From Caldisericota bacterium (GTDB lineage: Bacteria; CG03; B21-G15): a stretch of DNA of 6,270 nt. Shown here one piece after another: positions 1 through 5,562 of this stretch. Under the pieces are notes generated by a model that was not told the DNA's origin, searched no databases, and worked only from the letters and a program-made list of their open reading frames with translations. A program made the translations under genes and the position numbers. Each line of letters begins with the position of its first letter. The stretch's first letter is position 1. Where the stretch lies: positions 1-6,270 of the forward strand of contig QMOP01000083.1 of NCBI GenBank assembly GCA_003650255.1, given 5' to 3'.

Positions 1-1
1 A

Positions 2-652
2 GCAGGAGTTATAGTTGAACCTGTTCAGGGAGAAGGTGGAGTTTATGTTGGTAAAAAAGAGTTTTTTAAGTTTTTAAGAGAAGAAACAAAAAAAAGAAAA
101 ATTCCTCTTATATTTGATGAAATACAGTCAGGACTTGGAAGATGTGGAGAAACTTTTTGCTATAAGATTTTTAAGACAAAACCTGATATTCTTACATCTG
201 GAAAAGCAGCAGGAGGAGGTCTTCCACTTGGAGTAACTCTTATAAGTGATGAGTATGCCAAGTTTTATAAAAAAGGAGACCATGCTTCAACATTTGGAGG
301 AAATCCAGTTTCTTTAAGTGCTGGCTTACAGGTTATAAGATTTTTGAAAAATGAAAATAATATCAAGATGATAAAAGAAAAGGGTAAAATAATAAAAAAT
401 AAACTTGATAGATTACAAAAGTTTTTTTCTGATAAAATAAAAGAAATAAGAGGAGTTGGATTAATCTGGGGTATTGAGTTTAAAAATAATGTTGCTTCTA
501 TTATAAGGGAAAAATGTATTGAGAAAGGACTTATTTTAAATGATGCAAGAAAAAATATTTTAAGAATTCTTCCACCTGCAACTATAAAGAAATCTGAAAT
601 TGATTCTGGATTTAAAATTATTGAGGATGTTTTAAAGGAGGTATTTAAATGA
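2..652 (+). CDS. argD: Acetylornithine aminotransferase, C-terminal part (5' end outside window)
   Basis: This is a class-III, PLP-dependent aminotransferase. In arginine synthesis ArgD converts N-acetylglutamate semialdehyde to N-acetylornithine in the cytoplasm. The reading frame is open from base 2, giving the last 216 residues of a protein usually near 400, so roughly the N-terminal half lies upstream of the window. Counting visible residues from 1: VEPVQGEGG (5-13) is the conserved strand before the cofactor site; FDEIQSGLGRCGE (38-50) carries the Asp (39) that should bind the PLP pyridine nitrogen; SGKAAGGGLP (66-75) carries the Schiff-base lysine K68; STFGGNP (96-102) is the phosphate-binding motif. 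The TTG at 344 is an internal Leu codon, not a start. The stop overlaps the argG start by four bases (ATGA). The argG and argH neighbours favour ArgD over sister enzymes such as ornithine, GABA or LysW-lysine aminotransferases, but the family alone does not separate them. Confidence 0.88.
   Translation, partial: AGVIVEPVQGEGGVYVGKKEFFKFLREETKKRKIPLIFDEIQSGLGRCGETFCYKIFKTKPDILTSGKAAGGGLPLGVTLISDEYAKFYKKGDHASTFGGNPVSLSAGLQVIRFLKNENNIKMIKEKGKIIKNKLDRLQKFFSDKIKEIRGVGLIWGIEFKNNVASIIREKCIEKGLILNDARKNILRILPPATIKKSEIDSGFKIIEDVLKEVFK
634..641 (+). promoter_or_regulatory. Ribosome binding site of argG
   Basis: AAAGGAGG is a near-consensus Shine-Dalgarno sequence placed seven bases before the ATG at 649. 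It lies inside the last codons of the aminotransferase gene, so argG is both well initiated and probably translationally coupled to the gene before it. Confidence 0.8.
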
Positions 653-1827
653 AGAGAATTGTTCTTGCTTATTCAGGTGGTGTTGATACCACATGTATTC
701 TCATCTATCTTAAAGAAAAATTTGGTTATGATGTTATTGCTTATTGTGGAGATGTTGGACAGTTTGAGTCCCAAAAAGAGAAAGAAAGGATTAAAGAAAG
801 GGCAATTAAGGCAGGAGCAAAAAAGGTTATATTTGAGGATTTGAAAGAGGAGTTTTTAAAAGAGTTCTGTTTTCCTGCACTTAAAATAGGTGCAGTTTAT
901 GAGGATAAATACTTTTTATCCACAGCACTTTCAAGACCGCTTCTTGCTAAAAAACTTATTGATGTTGCAAGAAAATTTAAGGCAGATGCTGTAAGTCATG
1001 GTTCAACTGGCAAAGGAAATGACCAGGTGAGATTTGAACTTACATTTCGTATCCTTGCTCCTGATTTAAAGATTATTGCTCCTTTAAGAGAGTGGGAGTT
1101 TTCATCAAGGGAAGAGGAGATAGATTATATACTGAAACATGGTGTCTCTATTGATGTTAAGAAGAGTTCACCATATAGTATTGATAAAAATATATGGGGA
1201 GTAAGTATTGAATGTGGTGTTATTGAAGATGAAACAAAAGAGGTACCAGAAGAGGCATATATTCTTACAAAAGGGAAACTACCTGAGAAGGAAAGATACA
1301 TTGAGATTGAATATAAAGATGGTATTCCTTATAAAGTTAATGGAAAAAAAATGAATCCAATATCTCTTATAATGTATCTTAATAAAATTGCTGGTTCCTA
1401 TAAGATTGGAAGAACTGATTTAATTGAATCAAGAGTTGTTGGAATTAAGTCAAGGGAAGTTTATGAGGCACCAGCAGCATATATTCTGAATGAGGGTTTA
1501 AGGGAACTTGAAAGAATGACACTTCAAAAGGATATTCTTCATTTTCTACCTGTTTTAAGAAACAGGTATTCCGATTTAATCTATGAGGGATTTTATTTTA
1601 CTGATTTGAGGAAAGCGATTGAGGCATTTTTTGATTCTATTTCATATAGATTAACTGGAAAGGTGAAGTTTCTTTTAAGGCCTTATTCAGTTTCAATCTC
1701 ATCAAGAAGTTCAAAATATTCAATTTATAAAAAAGAACTTTCAACATATACAAAGGAATCAAAATTTGACCAGAAGTGGGCAGAGGGATTCTTAAAAATT
1801 ATTGGACTGCCATGGGAGAATAAGTAA
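649..1827 (+). CDS. argG: Argininosuccinate synthase
   Basis: This cytoplasmic enzyme joins citrulline and aspartate with ATP to form argininosuccinate, the penultimate step of arginine synthesis. The 392-residue product is the usual size of the family (about 400). The N-terminal pyrophosphatase-type P-loop reads AYSGGVDTT (residues 7-15); most homologues have SGGLDT, so Val12 is a mild variant, with the SGGxD core kept. Other family blocks are YFLSTALSRPLLAK (88-101), HGSTGKGNDQVRFE (117-130, nucleotide and substrate binding), SPYSIDKNIWGVSIECG (174-190), a GRTDLIESRVVGIKSREVYEAPAA block in the tetramer/substrate domain, and FDQKWAEGF near the C terminus. The start is the ATG at 649, backed by a strong ribosome binding site and an MKRIVLAYSGG beginning typical of the family. 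Its stop (TAA, 1825-1827) is followed by the repeat-filled gap before argH, unlike every other junction in the window. Confidence 0.97.
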   Translation: MKRIVLAYSGGVDTTCILIYLKEKFGYDVIAYCGDVGQFESQKEKERIKERAIKAGAKKVIFEDLKEEFLKEFCFPALKIGAVYEDKYFLSTALSRPLLAKKLIDVARKFKADAVSHGSTGKGNDQVRFELTFRILAPDLKIIAPLREWEFSSREEEIDYILKHGVSIDVKKSSPYSIDKNIWGVSIECGVIEDETKEVPEEAYILTKGKLPEKERYIEIEYKDGIPYKVNGKKMNPISLIMYLNKIAGSYKIGRTDLIESRVVGIKSREVYEAPAAYILNEGLRELERMTLQKDILHFLPVLRNRYSDLIYEGFYFTDLRKAIEAFFDSISYRLTGKVKFLLRPYSVSISSRSSKYSIYKKELSTYTKESKFDQKWAEGFLKIIGLPWENK

Positions 1828-1835
1828 TGAAAGTG

Positions 1836-1941
1836 AAGTGGTTTTCCCCTCGGAGGACGCTCGCGAGAGTGGCTCGCTCTACTCGCTGCGGTAGAATGCC
1901 CCATGTCCTCGCTCGTAAAGCCTCCTCGGGAAAAACCACTT
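1836..1941. repeat. GC-rich imperfect inverted-repeat element in the argG-argH gap
   Basis: Two 21-base arms face each other: 1836-1856 (AAGTGGTTTTCCCC...GGAGG) and 1921-1941 (CCTCC...AAAAACCACTT). They are complementary at 18 of 21 positions, with mismatches clustered around the CCTC/CGAG part. The 64-base interior is rich in CTCGCT/GCTCG words, holds the palindrome CTCGCGAG (1860-1867), and can form a small hairpin GCGAG-loop-CTCGC (1863-1877). By hand count the element is about 58% G+C, far above the AT-rich genes around it. There is no T-tract after the right arm, so it is not a standard intrinsic terminator. No transposase and no clear target-site duplication are visible. It could be a dispersed MITE- or REP-like repeat or a structured part of the mRNA; the sequence does not decide. 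A 65-codon frame across it (1827-2024) looks spurious. Confidence 0.72.
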
Positions 1942-1943
1942 TC

Positions 1944-2006
1944 CTGCTTTCTGCTCTCTGCTCACTGCTCACTACTTACTATTTGCCATTCGCCATTTGC
2001 TATTTC
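1944..2006 (+). repeat. Degenerate heptanucleotide tandem repeat, nine units
   Basis: Read in steps of seven from 1944, the sequence falls into nine consecutive units that fit C-[TC]-[GA]-[CT]-T-[TC]-N without any insertion or deletion. Units 1-4 (1944-1971) begin CTGCT, with units 3 and 4 identical (CTGCTCA). Unit 5 is CTACTTA, and units 6-9 are of the CTATTTG/CCATTTG type. The drift from one sub-type to the other along the array looks like stepwise duplication with mutation. The strand is pyrimidine-rich. It starts two bases after the inverted-repeat element and ends just before the argH ribosome binding site. Heptamer short tandem repeats of this general kind (STRR sequences) are known from cyanobacterial intergenic regions; nothing else here suggests a cyanobacterium. 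It is probably non-coding. Confidence 0.82.
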
Positions 2007-2007
2007 C

Positions 2008-2015
2008 AGAGGAGG
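2008..2015 (+). promoter_or_regulatory. Ribosome binding site deciding the argH start
   Basis: AGAGGAGG lies five bases before the ATG at 2021 and begins right where the heptamer array ends. It supports the ATG over the in-frame TTG at 1997, which falls inside the repeat array and upstream of this site. Confidence 0.82.
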
Positions 2016-2020
2016 ACAGA

Positions 2021-3397
2021 ATGATATTATGGGGAGGTAGATTCAGGGAGAAACCTGATGAAAGGATGATTGAGTTTTCGTCTTCGATCTCATTTGACAA
2101 AATTTTTGCAAAGTATGAATTAGAGATTGATAGGGTTTGGGTTTCTATGCTTAATAGGATTGGAATTGTAAAGGATGATGAGCTTAAAAAATTTTATAAA
2201 GCTTTTGACAGAGTTGAAATGGAAATTGAGAAGGGTATTTTTGAATATAGGGGTTTTGAAGATATTCATTCTGCAATTGATGAAAGAGTAAAGGAACTAC
2301 TTGGTGAAAATATAAGTGGAAAACTTACAACAGGTAGAAGCAGAAACGATATTGTTGTTACGGAATTCAGAATGTATTTGAGAGATAAGGTAAATTATAT
2401 TAATGGCCTTATAAAAGGGGTTCAGAGAAGTTTACTTGAAAAAGCACAGGAAGAAAAAGATAAAATTATGCCTGTTTTTACTCATCTAAGGGTTGCAATG
2501 CCTGCGAAGGTTTCTCATTATCTTTTAAGTTACTTCTGGATGTTTGAAAGTGCAAGAAAAAGTTTTATGTTTTCCCTTGAGGATATTTTGAAACTTCCTC
2601 TTGGAAGTGGAGCATGTGCAGGAACAACAATTGATATTGATAGAGATTTTTTAAAAATGGAACTTGGATTTAAGGAGATTATTCCTAATTCAATTGTTGC
2701 AGTTTCAAGCAGGGATTTCCTTTTGAAGTATCTATTTTCATGTATGATTTTATACTTACACCTTTCAAGATTTTCTGAAGATTTAATTATTTACTCATCA
2801 GAAGGATTTTCTTTTGTTGAAATTCCAGAAAGATTTTCCACAGGTTCATCTCTTATGCCACAGAAGAGAAATCCTGATTTTCTTGAACTTTTAAGAGGAA
2901 AAAGTGCAAGGGCAATAAGTGTTCTTTCCTCACTTTCAACTGTATTAAAAGGACTTCCACTTTCATATAACAGAGACCTTCAGGAGGATAAAAAGGATAC
3001 ATTTTATATAACAGAGGAGTTGATAAAAATACTTGAACTTTTGCCAAATTTTATAAAAGAATTAAGATTTAATGAGGTGAGGATGAGAGAGTTATTAAGA
3101 AAGGGTTATGCTCAGGCAACGTTCCTTGCAGAGTATCTTGCGACAAAAGGAATTCCCTATAGAAAAGCACATTCAATTGTTGGAAACATTGTTATTTATT
3201 GTGAGAGAAACGGGAAAAGTATTGATGAACTTTCACTTGATGAATTAAAGAATTTCAGTGATGTTTTTAAAGAGGATGTATTTCCATATTTAAGTATTGA
3301 TAAAGGAGTGGAATTATTGAAAAATGAGGGAACATCTGGGACTATTCCTCTTTTTCACCAGATAAAAAATGCTTACAGAGTTCTTGAAAGGGAATGA
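2021..3397 (+). CDS. argH: Argininosuccinate lyase
   Basis: ArgH splits argininosuccinate into arginine and fumarate, the last step of the pathway, as a cytoplasmic homotetramer of the fumarase/aspartase superfamily. From the ATG at 2021 the product has 458 residues, the normal length. MILWGGRF (1-8) is the characteristic N terminus and fixes the start. Superfamily blocks follow in order: EDIHSAIDERV (80-90); TGRSRND (104-110); FTHLRVAMP with His155 (153-161), the conserved T-H pair; LPLGSGACAGTT (192-203); and the signature GSSLMPQKRNP (275-285), whose flexible loop holds the catalytic serine. It is preceded by the repeat-bearing gap after argG rather than by the usual ATGA overlap. At its 3' end the TGA (3395-3397) overlaps the next ATG by four bases, tying the arginine genes to the envelope genes downstream. 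Confidence 0.97.
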   Translation: MILWGGRFREKPDERMIEFSSSISFDKIFAKYELEIDRVWVSMLNRIGIVKDDELKKFYKAFDRVEMEIEKGIFEYRGFEDIHSAIDERVKELLGENISGKLTTGRSRNDIVVTEFRMYLRDKVNYINGLIKGVQRSLLEKAQEEKDKIMPVFTHLRVAMPAKVSHYLLSYFWMFESARKSFMFSLEDILKLPLGSGACAGTTIDIDRDFLKMELGFKEIIPNSIVAVSSRDFLLKYLFSCMILYLHLSRFSEDLIIYSSEGFSFVEIPERFSTGSSLMPQKRNPDFLELLRGKSARAISVLSSLSTVLKGLPLSYNRDLQEDKKDTFYITEELIKILELLPNFIKELRFNEVRMRELLRKGYAQATFLAEYLATKGIPYRKAHSIVGNIVIYCERNGKSIDELSLDELKNFSDVFKEDVFPYLSIDKGVELLKNEGTSGTIPLFHQIKNAYRVLERE

Positions 3398-3585
3398 AGA
3401 GAAAAGAGAAAGTTTCAATTGATAAAAATTTGTTCATTAAGGGTATTATTGTTTATACTCTTGCATTTATTGTTCTGTTTTTTACTGATCCTGAGGGAAA
3501 GAATTTTGCAAGTTTTCTTTCCCCTCTTCTTTTTGTTTTAGCAATACTCATAATAACATTTTCGCTCCTCGGGGAGGGGGAATGA
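3394..3585 (+). CDS. Small two-helix membrane protein, function unknown
   Basis: I do not recognise a specific gene here. The 63-residue product starts with a charged cytoplasmic-looking stretch (MKRKEKVSIDK), then a hydrophobic helix at about residues 13-31, a short polar turn (DPEGKN, about 32-37), a second hydrophobic helix at about 39-59 (FLSPLLFVLAILIITFSLL) and an acidic tail (GEGE). This predicts an inner-membrane hairpin with both ends in the cytoplasm. The gene looks real: it fits exactly between argH and the next gene with ATGA overlaps at both ends, and hydrophobicity of this pattern is unlikely by chance. The purines GGGA sit almost against the ATG, too close for an independent ribosome binding site, so translation is probably coupled to argH. 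It loosely recalls other tiny two-helix families such as DUF3098, but I would not assign it. Confidence 0.72.
   Translation: MKRKEKVSIDKNLFIKGIIVYTLAFIVLFFTDPEGKNFASFLSPLLFVLAILIITFSLLGEGE
3565..3577 (+). promoter_or_regulatory. GC-rich Shine-Dalgarno with small hairpin before the TolC-like gene
   Basis: GGAGG (3573-3577) is the ribosome binding site for the ATG at 3582, with four bases between. The same bases can pair: CTCC (3565-3568), loop TCGG, GGAG (3573-3576). The hairpin would mask the site until a ribosome finishing the upstream small gene opens it, which would suit translational coupling. The stem is only four base pairs and no conservation is available, so the binding site is well supported but the control by folding is inference. 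Confidence 0.5.
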
Positions 3586-4691
3586 TAATTTTCATATTTT
3601 TTCTTTTTCTTTCAGGAAAAAGTTTCACTTTGAAGGATTGTATTGAGATTGCAGAAAAGAATAATGAGGAACTTCTTTTTGCAAAAACTGAATTGGATCT
3701 TGCAAAGGAAAAATACAGGGAAGCACTTTCAATGAGGTATCCACAACTTTTATTTGATGCATATTATGCAAAACACAAACTTATCTTTCCCTCAATTCTT
3801 TCATTTCCATATGGTGGATTTTTACTTCCTCAGGATAGGGACATAAGTTATGGTGCAAAGATTACATTTTCCCAGCTTTTATATTCAGGAGGGAGAGTAA
3901 AACTTATAAAAACTCAGGCAGAACTCTACTATAAAGAAAGAAAAGCGTATTATTTAAAAAAGTTGAATGAACTTTATTTTGATGTTAAAAAGATTTTTTA
4001 CAGATCAGTTTATCATAAAAAAAGAATTGAGTTACTTAAGGAAATTTATGAAGAGAAGAAGGATGATTATATTTTACTTGAGATTGAAGATGCAGAGGCA
4101 GATTATAAGAATTCAATTGCAGAACTTAAAAGGGTTATGGGAGTGGAATTTTCTGAAGATATTAATGTTGAGGGAGAACTTGTTGAAAGGACCGAAAGAA
4201 TTGATAAAGAAAAAATTATTGCAAAAGCGTTTGAATACAGACCCGATTTAAAAGGTTATACTGAATGGGAGAAATTGAGTGAACTTTCTGCAAGGCTTGT
4301 ATATCTTGAAAGAAGACCTAACCTTAAGATATTTTCAACCTTTGATTATCTTGCAGATCCTTACAGTAGAGAGGAGAGATGGAAGAAAAACTGGGAGGTT
4401 GCTGTTGTGCTTTCCTTCCCTCTCTTTGATGGGTTTGCTGGATGGTCAAGATGGAGACAGAAAAAACTTATTTTGAAACAGTCCAGAATAAAGAAGGCGG
4501 CACTTGAAAATGATTTGAGATTTGAAATTGAGAAGACAATTAATGAATATGAAAGAAATGTAAATAAGATTGAATTTTTGAAAAAAAGGGAGAAAAAGGA
4601 TGAACTCAAATTCCTTGAACTTCTTTATGAGAATAATATCTTATGGGAAAAACTTATATATCTTACAGGTGAAGAAACTCTTAATAGGTAG
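3582..4691 (+). CDS. TolC/OEP-family outer-membrane channel protein, unusually short
   Basis: Proteins of this family form trimers: a beta-barrel in the outer membrane joined to a long alpha-helical tunnel in the periplasm, used by efflux pumps and type I secretion. The 369-residue product has a short hydrophobic signal-like N terminus (residues 1 to about 15), then the two internal repeats expected of the family. Repeat 1 has FTLKDCIEIAEKNN (15-28), a PQL turn (54-56), and the strand-to-helix motif ITFSQLLYSGGR (94-105). Repeat 2 has ALSMRYP-like YLERRPNLKIF (241-251) and VVLSFPLFDGFAG (275-287). Typical members are about 420-480 residues; by eye the helical hairpin after each strand motif is shortened, and the usual R[FY]xxGxxS tip motif is absent in both repeats. 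No membrane-fusion protein or inner-membrane transporter is visible nearby. Its end overlaps the patatin gene. Confidence 0.85.
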   Translation: MIIFIFFLFLSGKSFTLKDCIEIAEKNNEELLFAKTELDLAKEKYREALSMRYPQLLFDAYYAKHKLIFPSILSFPYGGFLLPQDRDISYGAKITFSQLLYSGGRVKLIKTQAELYYKERKAYYLKKLNELYFDVKKIFYRSVYHKKRIELLKEIYEEKKDDYILLEIEDAEADYKNSIAELKRVMGVEFSEDINVEGELVERTERIDKEKIIAKAFEYRPDLKGYTEWEKLSELSARLVYLERRPNLKIFSTFDYLADPYSREERWKKNWEVAVVLSFPLFDGFAGWSRWRQKKLILKQSRIKKAALENDLRFEIEKTINEYERNVNKIEFLKKREKKDELKFLELLYENNILWEKLIYLTGEETLNR

Positions 4692-5562
4692 TTTAATAAT
4701 CTCAAATTTATTTTCTTATACTCTCACTGATTATCTTTTTTATGCCCTTAAAAATATAAAAGGGCTTCCAAAGATTGGTATTGCTTTAAGTGGTGGAGGA
4801 GCAAGGGGAATAGCACATATTGGGGTTTTAAAGGTGCTTGAAGAGGAGGAAATACCTGTTAATTTTATATCAGGCACAAGTGCTGGTGCACTTATTGGAG
4901 GATTTTATGCTTCAGGTTTTAATTCTAAAAGATTACTTGAACTTGCAAAGGAGCTTAAATGGTCTAATATTGTAAGGCCAAAAGTTTCTCCTTCAAATCT
5001 TTTAAATCTTAAATATGTATTTTCTCAAGATGTGCTTGAGGATTATGTAAGGGAGAAAATAGGTAATAAAAAATTTTATGAATTGAAAATTCCTGCTTGT
5101 TTTGTGAGTTGCGATTTAAGGACAGGAGAGAAAATTGTTTTTAGGGAAGGAGATGTTTCAATTGCAATGAGGGCATCAAGTGCAATTCCTGGAATATTTG
5201 AACCTGTATATTATAAGCACAGAATTCTTGTTGACGGTGGGGTTGTTGATAAAGTTCCTGTTGATGTTCTTATAGAAATGGGAGCAGAGTTTATAATAGC
5301 AAGTAATGTCGGAAAAGAGGTTTATAGTGAAGAATTTGGTAATCTTATTGATATACTTTCACAGATTATAAATATTCAGGCAAATGAAATATCAAGTATT
5401 ATGCTTAGGAAAGCAGACGTTGTTATTGAACCTGATACATCGGGAATTAAATTTTATGAATTGAATAAGTGGGAGATGGCAGTTGAAAAAGGAATTGTTG
5501 AGACAAGGAGAAAAATGAAGGAGATTAAGGAAAAACTTATTTTAAAAATGATTGAAAGATGA
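4669..5562 (+). CDS. Patatin-family phospholipase (NTE/RssA-like), probably exported
   Basis: Patatin-like proteins are serine hydrolases of phospholipids and lysophospholipids with a Ser-Asp dyad. From the GTG at 4669 the product has 297 residues: a signal-like start (VKKLLIGSLIISNLFSYT, two Lys then a hydrophobic core), the oxyanion loop GGGARG (42-47), the nucleophile elbow GTSAG with Ser71 (69-73), the conserved MRASSAIPGIFEP block (167-179), and VDGG with the catalytic Asp189 (188-191) followed by DKVPVDVLIEMGA. All catalytic elements are present. An ATG at 4600 gives 23 more residues, but these lie inside the TolC-like gene and bury the signal-like segment, so I prefer GTG, although its upstream Shine-Dalgarno is weak; the ATG has a fair one (AAAGGGA, 4585-4591). 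No C-terminal beta-barrel as in PlpD-type proteins is present. The gene overlaps its neighbours on both sides, by 23 and 4 bases. Confidence 0.9.
   Translation: MKKLLIGSLIISNLFSYTLTDYLFYALKNIKGLPKIGIALSGGGARGIAHIGVLKVLEEEEIPVNFISGTSAGALIGGFYASGFNSKRLLELAKELKWSNIVRPKVSPSNLLNLKYVFSQDVLEDYVREKIGNKKFYELKIPACFVSCDLRTGEKIVFREGDVSIAMRASSAIPGIFEPVYYKHRILVDGGVVDKVPVDVLIEMGAEFIIASNVGKEVYSEEFGNLIDILSQIINIQANEISSIMLRKADVVIEPDTSGIKFYELNKWEMAVEKGIVETRRKMKEIKEKLILKMIER

Noticed and set aside
344..652. Separate 102-residue gene starting at a TTG
   Set aside because: It is the C-terminal part of the aminotransferase frame, which is open from base 2; the TTG is an internal Leu codon.
1836..1941. T-box, ARG box or intrinsic terminator controlling argH
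   Set aside because: I found no T-box core motif, no recognisable arginine-repressor operator and no run of T after the right arm.
1983..2006. Promoter for argH with TTGCCA and a TATTTC box
   Set aside because: The spacing is only about 12 bases, and both words are simply units of the heptamer repeat.
1997..2020. In-frame TTG extension of argH by eight residues
   Set aside because: The TTG lies in the heptamer array and upstream of the AGAGGAGG site; the family N terminus MxLWGGRF begins at the ATG at 2021.
1827..2024. A 65-codon frame starting at the argG stop (TAATG)
   Set aside because: It is translated entirely from the inverted repeat and the heptamer array, has Arg/Ser/Cys-rich content unlike the neighbours, no ribosome binding site of its own, and runs into the argH start.
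2853..3047. Minus-strand frame of 64 codons inside argH
   Set aside because: It is a shadow of a strongly conserved coding region, with no ribosome binding site or recognisable protein pattern. The same holds for the minus-strand frame at 4361-4609 and the off-frame + strand frames at 659-844, 3967-4251 and 4279-4476.
4744..4765. Hairpin GCCCTT...AAGGGC resembling a terminator
   Set aside because: It lies inside the patatin coding region, has a 10-base A-rich loop and no T-tract after it.
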